A stretch of 41,333 bases of DNA from a virus: the IMG/VR virus record IMGVR_UViG_3300014050_000058, positions 1 through 41,333 of that record. One strand, given 5' to 3'. Below the pieces are notes generated by a model that saw nothing but the letters and a program-made list of their open reading frames with translations, did not search any database and was not told the DNA's origin. Positions 20,119 to 27,492 of the stretch are shown here, piece after piece (within the stretch, counting starts at the first letter, position 1; every line of letters begins with the position of its first letter). The position numbers were made by a program, and so were the translations under genes.

Positions 20119-20217
20119 CTAAGGATAGAACTCAGGGAAGCTTTGAAGATCTTCAGTCCAGGATCGCTTTAGTTTTTCGGCGTAGCTATCGCTTATGGTT
20201 GCAGTCTCGTCAATCAG
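20119..20217 (-). CDS. possible 32-aa ORF with CTG start
   Basis: A frame directly overlapping the previous stop as CTGA (CTG 20217, TGA 20214-20216), analogous to the ATGA overlaps seen elsewhere. It fills an otherwise empty 110-nt gap with acidic, protein-like sequence (SYAEKLKRSWTEDLQSFPEF). No ATG or GTG is available. Could also be reached by frameshifting from the upstream gene. Confidence 0.35.
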   Translation of the reverse strand: MIDETATISDSYAEKLKRSWTEDLQSFPEFYP

Positions 20218-20492
20218 AGGGATTCGGGTAGGGAAATCTCTTGCCAGTAGGTTGGTGTGAAGGTTACACCGCCTTCAAATTTGTGGTTGAGCCAAAAAGA
20301 GTCTCCGTCTGGGTATAGAACAAACACCATCACTTCTACGCTCGGAGGGCTGTTGGGGATCCAAGAAGGTCCACAGACCAAGACAGGGTTCGACTGGAGT
20401 CTTCCATCAGGGTGCTTGTACCCTAGTGCAAGATTTCGGTCATAACAATCAGGGAGAGTTTCGGAAATGAGTTTCCAGTCAGAGGTGTTCAT
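20214..20492 (-). CDS. DUF551-like protein (92 aa)
   Basis: I start at ATG 20492, which overlaps the preceding stop (ATGA). The pattern WKLISETLPD...NPVLVCGPSW...YWQEISLPES follows the DUF551 layout (Trp near the start, LP, a central VLV strand, then W-LP at the end). Function of the family is unknown. Neighbour and order match the 26188-26762 pair. Confidence 0.55.
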   Translation of the reverse strand: MNTSDWKLISETLPDCYDRNLALGYKHPDGRLQSNPVLVCGPSWIPNSPPSVEVMVFVLYPDGDSFWLNHKFEGGVTFTPTYWQEISLPESL

Positions 20493-20824
20493 TTGCAGGA
20501 ACGTAGAATTAGGCGGTTGGCGCGTGAAGACCGAAAGCACCCTGCCCAAAGGTATGCACTCCAAGGGAGATGGCCTTTAGGACAGCTCCATTCAGCTGTA
20601 ACAGGACCGAGGTTAAGTCGCTCAGCCAAAGATTCAAGCTCAGACAGAGTCCTTACATTATAGAACTCCTTCATATGACGAAGACGGCTGAAATAGAAAG
20701 TCCCGATCTTGAAGCCAATGAATCGGTTGGGGTGAACACTATCCCTACCATCGTACACGAAGCCAGCATTAACTACTTGGCCAGCGGCTAGGTTGGAAAC
20801 TGCAACCTTTTTCACGAGAAACAC
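20489..20824 (-). CDS. hypothetical protein, paralogue of 26415-26762
   Basis: A GTG start 14 nt after the -10 (or the next GTG, AAA-AAG following). The segment FIGFKIGTFYFSRLRHMKEF...SAYLWAGCFRSSRANRL aligns with FFGFKLAG...EAYLWNGAFRVGTSADRL of the other copy. So the phage keeps two diverged copies, each followed by a DUF551-like gene. Function unknown. Confidence 0.7.
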   Translation of the reverse strand: MFLVKKVAVSNLAAGQVVNAGFVYDGRDSVHPNRFIGFKIGTFYFSRLRHMKEFYNVRTLSELESLAERLNLGPVTAEWSCPKGHLPWSAYLWAGCFRSSRANRLILRSCK

Positions 20825-20838
20825 TTGCTTACTTTTTA

Positions 20839-20898
20839 AGTATAGCCGTTCTTCCAGTGGCAGGCAAGGGGGTAAACCGAACTTTCACGGTTCGGTTC
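20839..20898 (-). promoter_or_regulatory. promoter of the Thg1 operon
   Basis: -35 TTGCCT (20862-20867), 17-bp spacer, -10 TATACT (20839-20844), box with GTTCGGTTTACCCCC and a second GGGAACCGAACC half. Reads through about ten genes to Thg1. Confidence 0.8.
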
Positions 20899-21127
20899 CC
20901 CTCTTTTCAAACTCTTTCTGCAACATTTCGACGGTCTCCCTCAACTCTCTGAGGTTCATCGTAGAAAAGTGGAGTTCCATCTCTTCTTTAATCCTCTCAC
21001 AATCTTCACAAGGGAACTCGGGAGGTGCCAGGCCCAATTCAACCGGGCAATCAGGGTCAAAGTATTTACAACCGCACTTTTGACAGCAGTGCGTGATGTG
21101 AACTTCGGTGCGGTCAACTTCCCTCAT
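20885..21127 (-). CDS. zinc-ribbon-like protein (80 aa)
   Basis: ATG overlaps the DNA ligase stop (TGATG). Cysteine pairs HCCQKCGCKYFDPDC and CEDC suggest a zinc ribbon, followed by a helical charged tail (LRETVEMLQKEFEKRG). Its end overlaps the box of the next promoter. Function unknown. Confidence 0.75.
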   Translation of the reverse strand: MREVDRTEVHITHCCQKCGCKYFDPDCPVELGLAPPEFPCEDCERIKEEMELHFSTMNLRELRETVEMLQKEFEKRGTEP

Positions 21128-22251
21128 CAGTAACCGCCGTCCAAGGTTTCCCTGAGGGAAACCCCTACAGGAAAGATTGGCACCCCGTCCTCACTCAGTT
21201 CTTGGTATCTAACAGTCAGGTATTTTCGGGCGGAAAGGATTTTATCCCGAGTTTCGTACAAACTTCTACGGTATTCCATATCCCCCTCGGGCACGACAGT
21301 GAATGTTTCTGTCTCAGTGGCACGACAAACAAAGATCGCAGCACCTTTGAACCTGCCGTCTCCATCCACAATGTCGAGAACTTCAAACTCACTGTCCACG
21401 AAATCCTTCACTTTCTGAAGCTGGTTGTTGCGGTGGCCGATGTCGTAACCTTCTGAGTCGAAGCGAACCATGGAACCTTCGAACCCGAGACGAACAAAAT
21501 GTTCGTGGTGTGCCATCACATCTGCGGCATTCTCTACGTTTACCGTGGGAGTGACTTTGACATGTTCTTTGTCAAGAACTAGAATTCTCCCCAGTTGATC
21601 AAACCTTTTTGAGTACCTTTTTGAAGGGTCAACAATGTCGTAGACCCAGTACACAAGAGTGGGGGACAACTCCGGACGAAACTTTTTGATCGCCGTCATT
21701 GTCTTTTGCAGCAGAGGGTTCCCCGGCAGAATGAGTTCTCCGTCTAGAATTACACCCTCAGGTAATGGCCCAATCTCATCTTTAATGTGAGTAATGCACT
21801 CTGGAATGATCTCTTTACCACCTCTCGACCAACCCTTTGTGCCGTCAAATAGCATTCGTTGGCCGTTTAACTTTGGTTGTACAAAGGCAGGCCAAGTAAT
21901 TTTGTGCCCTCGATCTGAGAACTTGTGGGCTAACATCGGCAACGGTAGGACCTCAGACTTTTGCCCAACCTCTGCATACCCTTTGTCTTTTTGCCTCTTA
22001 AAGTCCCTTTCAATCTCCAGGTAGGCTTGTTCTTCTGCAGAGGTTTCATTCGAGCGACCCACATTCTTAGCCTCTACAGCATAAGGGTCGCTCCATTGCA
22101 CTGCAGAGGTTGAGCCGTCATTCTTCAGTTGCCAATACGAAGTTTGGTTGTACCAGCCATCATCTGCATGGACAACGTGGCCCTGCCAGAACTTTGCTTT
22201 TCCTGTACGAGTTGTTGCCTGAAGAACAGGCGTGCTGTATACGATTGTCAT
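21127..22251 (-). CDS. ATP-dependent DNA ligase
   Basis: A 374-residue ligase. The N-terminal 70 or so residues (GHVVHADDGWYNQTSYWQL) look WGR-like and probably bind DNA. The nucleotidyltransferase core follows: motif I QPKLNGQRML (adenylated Lys), ILDGELILPG (motif III), FEGSMVRF (motif IV) and LQKVKDFVDSEFEVLDI (motif V), with an OB-fold C-terminus. It seals nicks in phage DNA. Preceded by a coupled 58-aa gene. Confidence 0.9.
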   Translation of the reverse strand: MTIVYSTPVLQATTRTGKAKFWQGHVVHADDGWYNQTSYWQLKNDGSTSAVQWSDPYAVEAKNVGRSNETSAEEQAYLEIERDFKRQKDKGYAEVGQKSEVLPLPMLAHKFSDRGHKITWPAFVQPKLNGQRMLFDGTKGWSRGGKEIIPECITHIKDEIGPLPEGVILDGELILPGNPLLQKTMTAIKKFRPELSPTLVYWVYDIVDPSKRYSKRFDQLGRILVLDKEHVKVTPTVNVENAADVMAHHEHFVRLGFEGSMVRFDSEGYDIGHRNNQLQKVKDFVDSEFEVLDIVDGDGRFKGAAIFVCRATETETFTVVPEGDMEYRRSLYETRDKILSARKYLTVRYQELSEDGVPIFPVGVSLRETLDGGY

Positions 22252-22424
22252 TCGTTTTCGTCAATTTGAAAGTATTGAAGGATCTCGTTCCTTAGGTTAG
22301 AACTCATATCTCGGCCTTCGTCTGCGCTAAAGAACAGCCTCCACAACAGGTTTTTAGCTTTTTCGAGATCTTCAATCTCTGAGACAAGTCCTTTCAGGTT
22401 TTCAATGTTGGAAGTTGCTCTCAT
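22248..22424 (-). CDS. hypothetical protein (58 aa)
   Basis: Uninterrupted frame from ATG 22424; its stop overlaps the ligase ATG (ATGA). Helical, probably coiled-coil (IENLKGLVSEIEDLEKAKNL), ending YFQIDENE. Function unknown. Confidence 0.7.
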   Translation of the reverse strand: MRATSNIENLKGLVSEIEDLEKAKNLLWRLFFSADEGRDMSSNLRNEILQYFQIDENE

Positions 22425-22482
22425 TGTTCTGTGTCGGTTTTCAGAAGGTTCAAAATTCTTTATTATTCCGTCTTCATTGATT

Positions 22483-22521
22483 CACAAGGAGAGTGCACAC
22501 ACATCTGTACACTCTCTTGTG
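22483..22521 (-). other. long hairpin between RNA-ligase and downstream genes
   Basis: CACAAGAGAGTG pairs with CACTCTCCTTGTG (12 bp, one bulge) around a 14-nt loop. No U-run follows, so it is more likely an mRNA stability or processing element than a terminator. Confidence 0.6.
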
Positions 22522-22539
22522 AGGAGCCAATCAGTAGGA

Positions 22540-23166
22540 CTAAACCAGGGAGTTTGGCACAAGAACAGAAGACCTCCAGTGCTTGTCCGTCTGGACATGG
22601 CCTTTACGCACGAACTTCCCAACTGAGGTTGAAAACTCTTCGTATCGGAAAGACCGAGCGAGACGGACCACGTATCCCTCTTTGGATTCCTTGTCGGAGG
22701 AGTTCCACAGAGACCGGATGGCCTTTTCGTTCCACTTGCCCTGGTAGAGAGTGGGAACGGAAGTAATTCCTAGAATGTTGAACCATTCTTGGGTTTCTTC
22801 CCAACTCAGAGCCTCGTTATTTGCGTCCCACACACTGAACCCCAGGAAGAACGAGGGAAGTTGAGTGTAGGCAACACTGTGCTTGGCCCAGAGGTTCTCT
22901 CCACAGATGCGCCACCCTTCGGGAATGTCCCTACAGAAGGAAGACCAGAATTGCTTAACCCAGGCTCTGTCCTCTCCACCTTTGCTATCAAGGGAGCGAG
23001 CGTGAATGTGATTCCGATACATAGTGGTATTTTCACCATCCATCTTTTCGGTCACAACAACTTCTTCGCCCTCAAACTGGCCCAGAGACTGGAGCACTTT
23101 GTCGTCGGAAGAGACGGACTCAGACCAAGGAAGGTGGAAGGTCCTGGGGTATTTGATTGGTTCCAT
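22540..23166 (-). CDS. RNA ligase (Rnl2-like)
   Basis: A 208-residue protein from ATG 23166. A TTG-started extension adds four residues. Motif I is VVTEKMDGENTTMYRN, with Lys as the AMP acceptor, then GWRICGENLWAKHS (motif III), FFLGFSVWD, SKEGYVVRL (motif IV) and a terminal GKFVRKGH (motif V). This ligase group seals nicked or broken RNA, and phage versions repair tRNAs cut by host anticodon nucleases. Promoter at 23195 with an atypically long 28-nt leader. No kinase-phosphatase partner is visible here. Confidence 0.88.
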   Translation of the reverse strand: MEPIKYPRTFHLPWSESVSSDDKVLQSLGQFEGEEVVVTEKMDGENTTMYRNHIHARSLDSKGGEDRAWVKQFWSSFCRDIPEGWRICGENLWAKHSVAYTQLPSFFLGFSVWDANNEALSWEETQEWFNILGITSVPTLYQGKWNEKAIRSLWNSSDKESKEGYVVRLARSFRYEEFSTSVGKFVRKGHVQTDKHWRSSVLVPNSLV

Positions 23167-23194
23167 GGTAACCTTCAACCATCTTTACAACCTT

Positions 23195-23238
23195 AGTTTA
23201 CCTGGCTTCGGTCAGGAAGTAAAGGTCGGGTTACCGAA
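23195..23238 (-). promoter_or_regulatory. promoter of the RNA ligase/DNA ligase unit
   Basis: -35 TTTACT (23218-23223), 17-bp spacer, -10 TAAACT (23195-23200), box GTTCGGTAACCCGACC. Leader of about 28 nt. Confidence 0.82.
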
Positions 23239-23244
23239 CTCCCC

Positions 23245-23535
23245 TTATCCCTGTCCCTGTCTGATGGCGTTCTTGCTGTACCTTTTTAAGATTCTGATAA
23301 TCATATCTTTCCTTTCCGACAACCTTTTATCCGCAACTGCTATCGAATCGGTTTCAAAATCAAACTTCACCCAACACATGTGATATATGCATACATCGGA
23401 AACATACTTCAGTTTGGAGATGGCCGTCTCCATTTTATTCAAATCAGCTTTCCAACACCGTAACTCTTGGAACTCGAGTAGAAAGTCCCAAACAGCCGTC
23501 CAACTGTGGTTCCCTCTTTTGATTTTATTTGCCAT
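23245..23535 (-). CDS. hypothetical protein (96 aa)
   Basis: I start at ATG 23535 (MANKIKRGNHSWTAVWDFL), 8 nt after the upstream stop. Basic, helical, with several cysteines (LRCWKADL, VCIYHMCWV). Last gene of the CCA-transferase operon. Function unknown. Confidence 0.7.
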   Translation of the reverse strand: MANKIKRGNHSWTAVWDFLLEFQELRCWKADLNKMETAISKLKYVSDVCIYHMCWVKFDFETDSIAVADKRLSERKDMIIRILKRYSKNAIRQGQG

Positions 23536-23543
23536 GTGCAGGC

Positions 23544-23906
23544 TCAATCAATGTAGTAATGAGACTCTTCCATAACCTCTCCAGCTCTGAGTGTCTCGTT
23601 CAGATATTCAATTGCTTCTTCCTCACTGCTAAATTTCTGAGGCAGAGGTATCCAATTGTTGGGTTGAGGCTTCCCGTTGACATGTATCATGCCAATTGTA
23701 GGGTAGTTCGGGAAAAGAATACGCAATGTAGTATGAGTGGATACAAATTGCTCAATAACCCAATGAACGGTGCCGTCATACCATACCTGACGAGTCAGTC
23801 TATAGTCCTTGTCTTGGGGTTCTCGCCTCTCTTCCTGAGGTTCGGGGAAAGTAACCTGGACACCTAAAAGATCAGCCATTGTCTTAATCAGAATTCTTGC
23901 TTTCAT
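23544..23906 (-). CDS. hypothetical protein (120 aa)
   Basis: ATG overlaps the preceding stop (ATGA). Contains WYDGTVHWVIEQFVS and IGMIHVNGKPQPNNWIPLP, ending with an acidic helix. Beta-rich; unrecognised. Confidence 0.7.
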   Translation of the reverse strand: MKARILIKTMADLLGVQVTFPEPQEERREPQDKDYRLTRQVWYDGTVHWVIEQFVSTHTTLRILFPNYPTIGMIHVNGKPQPNNWIPLPQKFSSEEEAIEYLNETLRAGEVMEESHYYID

Positions 23907-24241
23907 TTGACATCACTAACAAAAAAGTAGAAGTAACAATCAGTACCAAGTTCCAATTCCAAAGTCTCAAAGATGTCCTTCACTTCTTTGGCGAATTTCT
24001 TGCTTTGTCGGAGTTTGGATCCATGGGGCAAGTAAACACTATCGATTTGATAGCGGGGAGTATTCTCAAAGTCTCCCAAGCTTTTGTCAAAAAACGCACA
24101 TACTCCGTTACCGGAGAGGAAATCTAGACCATGCTTTTCGCAAAAGGGCATGATCACGCCACGTCTGAAAATTTCTCCTTCTTCAGAAAGACGTTCTTGA
24201 AACTCCTCGTATAGAGACCTAAGTTTATCCCTATAGTTCAT
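23903..24241 (-). CDS. hypothetical protein (112 aa)
   Basis: ATGA overlap on both sides. Begins with an amphipathic helix (YRDKLRSLYEEFQERLSEEG) and ends in aromatic strands (TDCYFYFFVSDVK). Function unknown. Confidence 0.7.
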   Translation of the reverse strand: MNYRDKLRSLYEEFQERLSEEGEIFRRGVIMPFCEKHGLDFLSGNGVCAFFDKSLGDFENTPRYQIDSVYLPHGSKLRQSKKFAKEVKDIFETLELELGTDCYFYFFVSDVK

Positions 24242-24438
24242 GCTGATCCCTCGTAAATTGTCTCTCCAGAAGGACTCTGGACCTTGAGGATTTCCAGGTT
24301 AAGAGAATCCTCTTGGCTATCGTCTGCTGGGTGTACGAACCAAACGACGTTATCAACGTGGCCTAGAATCGTCGCATTGTCCATATTATCCGCGAGGGAG
24401 GGAAGTTCCAGAGAGATTGTCAGTGTAACCTTGGCCAT
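24238..24438 (-). CDS. hypothetical protein (66 aa)
   Basis: Second gene of the CCA-transferase operon, 33 nt after it. Beta-rich start MAKVTLTISLELPSLADN, then NVVWFVHPADDS. Function unknown. Confidence 0.7.
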   Translation of the reverse strand: MAKVTLTISLELPSLADNMDNATILGHVDNVVWFVHPADDSQEDSLNLEILKVQSPSGETIYEGSA

Positions 24439-24471
24439 TTCTTTTTCAGTCAGAGTGTGGTTGAGTGGGCC

Positions 24472-25233
24472 TCACTGAGCCATGGTGGCATCAAGGCGAA
24501 GCCCGTCTCGGAAGATTGCTTCTTGAGTGTGCCTGGGGAGTTCTCCCAGCAGGCGCAGAGAGTGCAGGGTGTTTGCACGGAACATCTTCACAAGCTCTTC
24601 ACGGATGCGCTCAACAGAAACTTTTGAGAGCATTTCGGCAGAGGACTCAGAAATAAGAGCTTCCCAAGAGTCTGCTTCTACGTCGAAGCCTTTGGTGATG
24701 TGAAATCGGAATCCCCGTGCCACTCGAAGGCCATCCTCAGCAATCCTTTCCTCAGGATTGCCCACAAAGGAGAGAACACCCTCCTCAACGTCCTTCACAC
24801 CACCCACAAGATCGACAATGTTGCCCTCAATGTCTCGGGCCAGAGCATTGCAGGTAAAGTCCCTGCGGAAAATGTCGTCCCTCAGGGAACCAGGCTTCAC
24901 CCAATCAGGGCGACGACCGTCACTGTAAGGACCGTCTTTCCGGGCCAGAACGAAGTCTGCCACCTTAGTACGGGATTGCAGGGGATGGCCCTGAGGGACC
25001 CGTGCACGGAGAGTGAGAGTCCGGAGGCTGATCTCCCTTTGTGCCGGGGTATCGTGCTTAAAGAACAGGAAACCTTGAGAGGTAAGAAACTCCTCAAGTG
25101 CATAGAAAGCAGTCTCAGCGTCCTGGAACAGGCCTTCTCGCGCTACAACGGAGAAGTCAACGTCCTTGCTGTCCAGCCCTAGCAGGCTGTCTCGGACGCA
25201 ACCACCAACCTCGTAGAAAGTGAAATCGTTCAT
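24472..25233 (-). CDS. cca: CCA-adding tRNA nucleotidyltransferase, short form, leaderless
   Basis: A 253-residue class II CCA/poly(A) polymerase. It has EVGGCVRDSLLG with KDVDFSVV (catalytic D-x-D), RRDFTCNALA, IVDLVGGVKDVEEG and RIAEDGLRVARGFRFH. Bacterial enzymes run to about 400 residues, so this copy holds head and neck but little body or tail. None of the window's tRNAs encodes CCA, so such an activity is needed for every one of them; the phage copy would secure it. Its ATG is 6 nt after the -10, indicating a leaderless message. Confidence 0.88.
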   Translation of the reverse strand: MNDFTFYEVGGCVRDSLLGLDSKDVDFSVVAREGLFQDAETAFYALEEFLTSQGFLFFKHDTPAQREISLRTLTLRARVPQGHPLQSRTKVADFVLARKDGPYSDGRRPDWVKPGSLRDDIFRRDFTCNALARDIEGNIVDLVGGVKDVEEGVLSFVGNPEERIAEDGLRVARGFRFHITKGFDVEADSWEALISESSAEMLSKVSVERIREELVKMFRANTLHSLRLLGELPRHTQEAIFRDGLRLDATMAQ

Positions 25234-25239
25234 GCTATT

Positions 25240-25303
25240 ATCTTAGATCATTTCACCAAGGAAGGCAAGGGTGGGAACCGAACCCTTCGGTTCGGTTAAC
25301 CGA
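25240..25303 (-). promoter_or_regulatory. leaderless-type promoter of the cca operon
   Basis: -35 TTGCCT (25263-25268), 17-bp spacer, -10 TAAGAT (25240-25245), 6 nt to ATG. Two box copies: CGGTTAACCGAACC and GGTTCGGTTCCC. Confidence 0.88.
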
Positions 25304-25534
25304 TTAGTTACTTTGGTCCTCACAAAGAGACAGTTGTACTGCCGCTTCAAGTCCCTCGGCACTCTGAGACTCATACCAACACACGTATTCGACTTTGAAT
25401 CGGTGGAACTCGGTAAGGCCAGAACTTTTGCACTGTAAAATAATGCCTTCCCCGACACGTGGCACAGCACAAGACGAATGCCGCTGGGAACATAAAACGA
25501 CTCCTGCTGGAGCCACAAAGAGAATCTTAATCAT
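25304..25534 (-). CDS. hypothetical protein (76 aa)
   Basis: Overlaps the upstream stop by 8 nt. Hydrophobic N-terminus (MIKILFVAPAGVVLCS) then several cysteines and an acidic end (EAAVQLSLCEDQSN). Possibly membrane-associated. Unrecognised. Confidence 0.7.
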   Translation of the reverse strand: MIKILFVAPAGVVLCSQRHSSCAVPRVGEGIILQCKSSGLTEFHRFKVEYVCWYESQSAEGLEAAVQLSLCEDQSN

Positions 25535-26177
25535 TTAGGTAAACTTTGTAACCTTGGGGAGGGCGAATTCCGCGATCGAAGATTCTCACATGCTCATTTG
25601 AAACGATCTTGGAGGACCTTGCTGACATTTTTCCGATATTCTTAGGAACTCTCATCCACTTGGCCTCCGAGTCCATGCTAACATTTGAGTCATAAAGGCA
25701 GAGTTCAACCTTGCGGCCGAAGGCTGAGTGTTCTTGAGCGAACTCATGGAATTTCAGAGAATCGTAGCATCTTTCAGTAGCAATCAGCTCGCCTGTAAAC
25801 AGGTTGCGGCTAATGCCAGTGCCCTGTCTTCGAGCTTCTTCTGAAGTCACAGCAAAGTGAGTCTCGATATAAAGATATTCGTCTGGAGAAATGCTGTCGT
25901 TATATTCAGCCTCAATCTTCATGCGTTCCGGTGCGTTGGTTGTATAAGTGAGCCAACCCTTCGCAGTCTGCGAGTTTGAGAGAAAGTGCAACGCTGCCAA
26001 ATGTCCCCCTTTCAAGGAAGCTTTTTCTGCAGTCATCCAATCTGTTCTAATCAAGGAACCTTCTTGATCAAGGTTCTGAATAGCCAAGACAGGTGTTCCT
26101 TTTGCGAAACTGTTTATCTCGGCGTTGAGCTCGCGGGCGAGTCGAGGGTGGCCCACAGTGATGTGAAATTCGTACAT
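25527..26177 (-). CDS. hypothetical protein (216 aa)
   Basis: I start at ATG 26177, giving MYEFHITVGHPRLARELNAE; the upstream extension overlaps the DUF551 gene. The FHITVGHP start resembles one half of a 2H motif, but I see no second H-x-T. Later segments include IEAEYNDSISPDEYLYIETH and DRGIRPPQGYKVYL. Probably a phage protein of unknown function, conserved-looking and well structured. Confidence 0.7.
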   Translation of the reverse strand: MYEFHITVGHPRLARELNAEINSFAKGTPVLAIQNLDQEGSLIRTDWMTAEKASLKGGHLAALHFLSNSQTAKGWLTYTTNAPERMKIEAEYNDSISPDEYLYIETHFAVTSEEARRQGTGISRNLFTGELIATERCYDSLKFHEFAQEHSAFGRKVELCLYDSNVSMDSEAKWMRVPKNIGKMSARSSKIVSNEHVRIFDRGIRPPQGYKVYLND

Positions 26178-26187
26178 TGCTTTGGTA

Positions 26188-26406
26188 TCAACCAGGCAGA
26201 GGGATCTCCATCCAATAAAGAACATCTCTCAGCGGATCGGAATCAGGGTGACGTTCTTGCACCCATTGGCCGTTCTCATTCATGTAAGCCACAAGAGCAT
26301 GATTGTTCCTCCAAGATGCCCCACGTTTGCCGTCGATCCAAACCAAGACCTCTTTAAAGGGCTCGGGTTGGCTGTTGGTGATATTGATCCAAGTAGTTTG
26401 TTTCAT
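26188..26406 (-). CDS. DUF551 family protein (72 aa)
   Basis: I start at ATG 26406 (MKQTTWINITNSQPEPFKEV). WINI...P...EVLVWID...ALVAYMNENGQWVQE...VLYWMEIPLP is the DUF551 pattern, a small phage and prophage family of unknown function. It follows the 26415-26762 gene exactly as the 20214 gene follows its paralogue. Confidence 0.8.
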   Translation of the reverse strand: MKQTTWINITNSQPEPFKEVLVWIDGKRGASWRNNHALVAYMNENGQWVQERHPDSDPLRDVLYWMEIPLPG

Positions 26407-26414
26407 GTTAGACC

Positions 26415-26762
26415 TCAAGCAACCTGGGCAACCTCAAGCTTGAGGCGATCGGCAGAAGTGCCCACACGGAAGGCACCATTCCACAAGTATGCCTCCCAGG
26501 TGTATTTGCCTTCGCAGTTCCAAAATTCTATTTTCACCTCTTGACCCGCTACTTTAGCTGCTTCTTCAAGCTGCCCCAGGTTTCTAACTTTGAACCTATG
26601 CTTCAGGTCTCCCAAGGTAAGGAAAAGACTGGAATTGTCAGCCCCAGCAAGTTTGAATCCGAAAAAGAGATTATCATCCATAGATCCACGATACCCGGCT
26701 CTAACTGGCTGGGCTTGCCGGTTAAGATTGGTTAGTCTCAAAGGAGAGGTGTCATTCATCAT
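26415..26762 (-). CDS. hypothetical protein, paralogue of 20489-20824, leaderless
   Basis: ATG 26762 is 6 nt after the -10 TAAAGT (the second Met starts 3 nt on). LFLTLGDLKHRFKVRNLGQL and YTWEAYLWNGAFRVG match the 20489 gene in order and spacing. Function unknown. Confidence 0.75.
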   Translation of the reverse strand: MMNDTSPLRLTNLNRQAQPVRAGYRGSMDDNLFFGFKLAGADNSSLFLTLGDLKHRFKVRNLGQLEEAAKVAGQEVKIEFWNCEGKYTWEAYLWNGAFRVGTSADRLKLEVAQVA

Positions 26763-26768
26763 GTATAC

Positions 26769-26832
26769 ACTTTAGGTGTTTTCGCAGAAGGAGCCAAGGG
26801 TGCGAACCGAACCATTCAGTTCGGGTAACCGG
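26769..26832 (-). promoter_or_regulatory. leaderless-type promoter
   Basis: -35 TTGGCT (26792-26797), 17-bp spacer, -10 TAAAGT (26769-26774), 6 nt to ATG. Boxes GGTTACCCGAAC and GGTTCGGTTCGC. Confidence 0.82.
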
Positions 26833-26855
26833 ACCCTGTTAAGTTAGTATTCGGC

Positions 26856-27029
26856 TTACCAGATTTCTTTCAAACGCTCGATCTCGTGATTACACTTGGT
26901 GCAGTGAAGTTTGCCTTCCCAGTCATCGTAGATGGAAGTTTCTTGGTAGGATCCTTGCCCACACACTTCACAAAGAGTGCCTGTGAGATTGAGCCGGGAG
27001 TACAGGGTGAGTTGGTTAGTTGTACTCAT
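26856..27029 (-). CDS. zinc-ribbon protein (57 aa)
   Basis: Frame from ATG 27029, below usual cut-offs. CEVCGQG and HCTKCNH are a C2-C2 zinc ribbon around an acidic YDDWEG stretch. Such small ribbons may bind nucleic acid or a protein partner. Last gene of its unit. Confidence 0.75.
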   Translation of the reverse strand: MSTTNQLTLYSRLNLTGTLCEVCGQGSYQETSIYDDWEGKLHCTKCNHEIERLKEIW

Positions 27030-27037
27030 TCATCCAC

Positions 27038-27208
27038 TTACTCTGAGTCTCTCTGCCAGTAACCGTCATCGTACCCTTCAGACCAGGAATCATACCTCGC
27101 TCGAGATTGAGTCTTTTTAAGTAATTTCTCGATTTCCCCCTGCGCTGCTAAGGGTATCCGGTAAATTTGAAAAATTGACTTTAGCTCTTCGCGATAGTTA
27201 TAGCTCAT
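27038..27208 (-). CDS. hypothetical protein (56 aa)
   Basis: I start at ATG 27208 (MSYNYREELKSIFQIYRIPL). A helical middle (GEIEKLLKKTQSRARYDSW) and an aromatic acidic end (GYDDGYWQRDSE). Unrecognised. Confidence 0.65.
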   Translation of the reverse strand: MSYNYREELKSIFQIYRIPLAAQGEIEKLLKKTQSRARYDSWSEGYDDGYWQRDSE

Positions 27209-27216
27209 TTGCCTAC

Positions 27217-27408
27217 TCACTCCGCCTCCAGCCAAGCTTTACAAGCCGACTCGAAGATCTCGTCATCGGACATGTCCCAGTAGATCGGGTCGTTCAATAT
27301 GAAGTTAACCTCGGAGACAGCCTCGTCGCGGCAGTTCCAGCCAGCATTATCCACAGCCCAAGCATCAACACGGGACATGATTCTGAAGAAGCGGTCGTTG
27401 TTTTCCAT
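27217..27408 (-). CDS. hypothetical protein (63 aa), leaderless
   Basis: ATG 6 nt after the -10. Acidic with several Trp (DAWAVDNAGWNC, YWDMSDDEIFESACKAWLE). Function unknown. Confidence 0.72.
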   Translation of the reverse strand: MENNDRFFRIMSRVDAWAVDNAGWNCRDEAVSEVNFILNDPIYWDMSDDEIFESACKAWLEAE

Positions 27409-27414
27409 ACTAAT

Positions 27415-27480
27415 ATCATAGCGCTTCTGGCGAGCACAGCCAAGGGGGCGAACCGAACGGTTCGGTTCGGGTAACCGACC
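27415..27480 (-). promoter_or_regulatory. leaderless-type promoter
   Basis: -35 TTGGCT (27438-27443), 17-bp spacer, -10 TATGAT (27415-27420), 6 nt to ATG. Double box including GGTTCGGTTCGCCCCC. Confidence 0.87.
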
Positions 27481-27492
27481 CCCTACAAGGGT

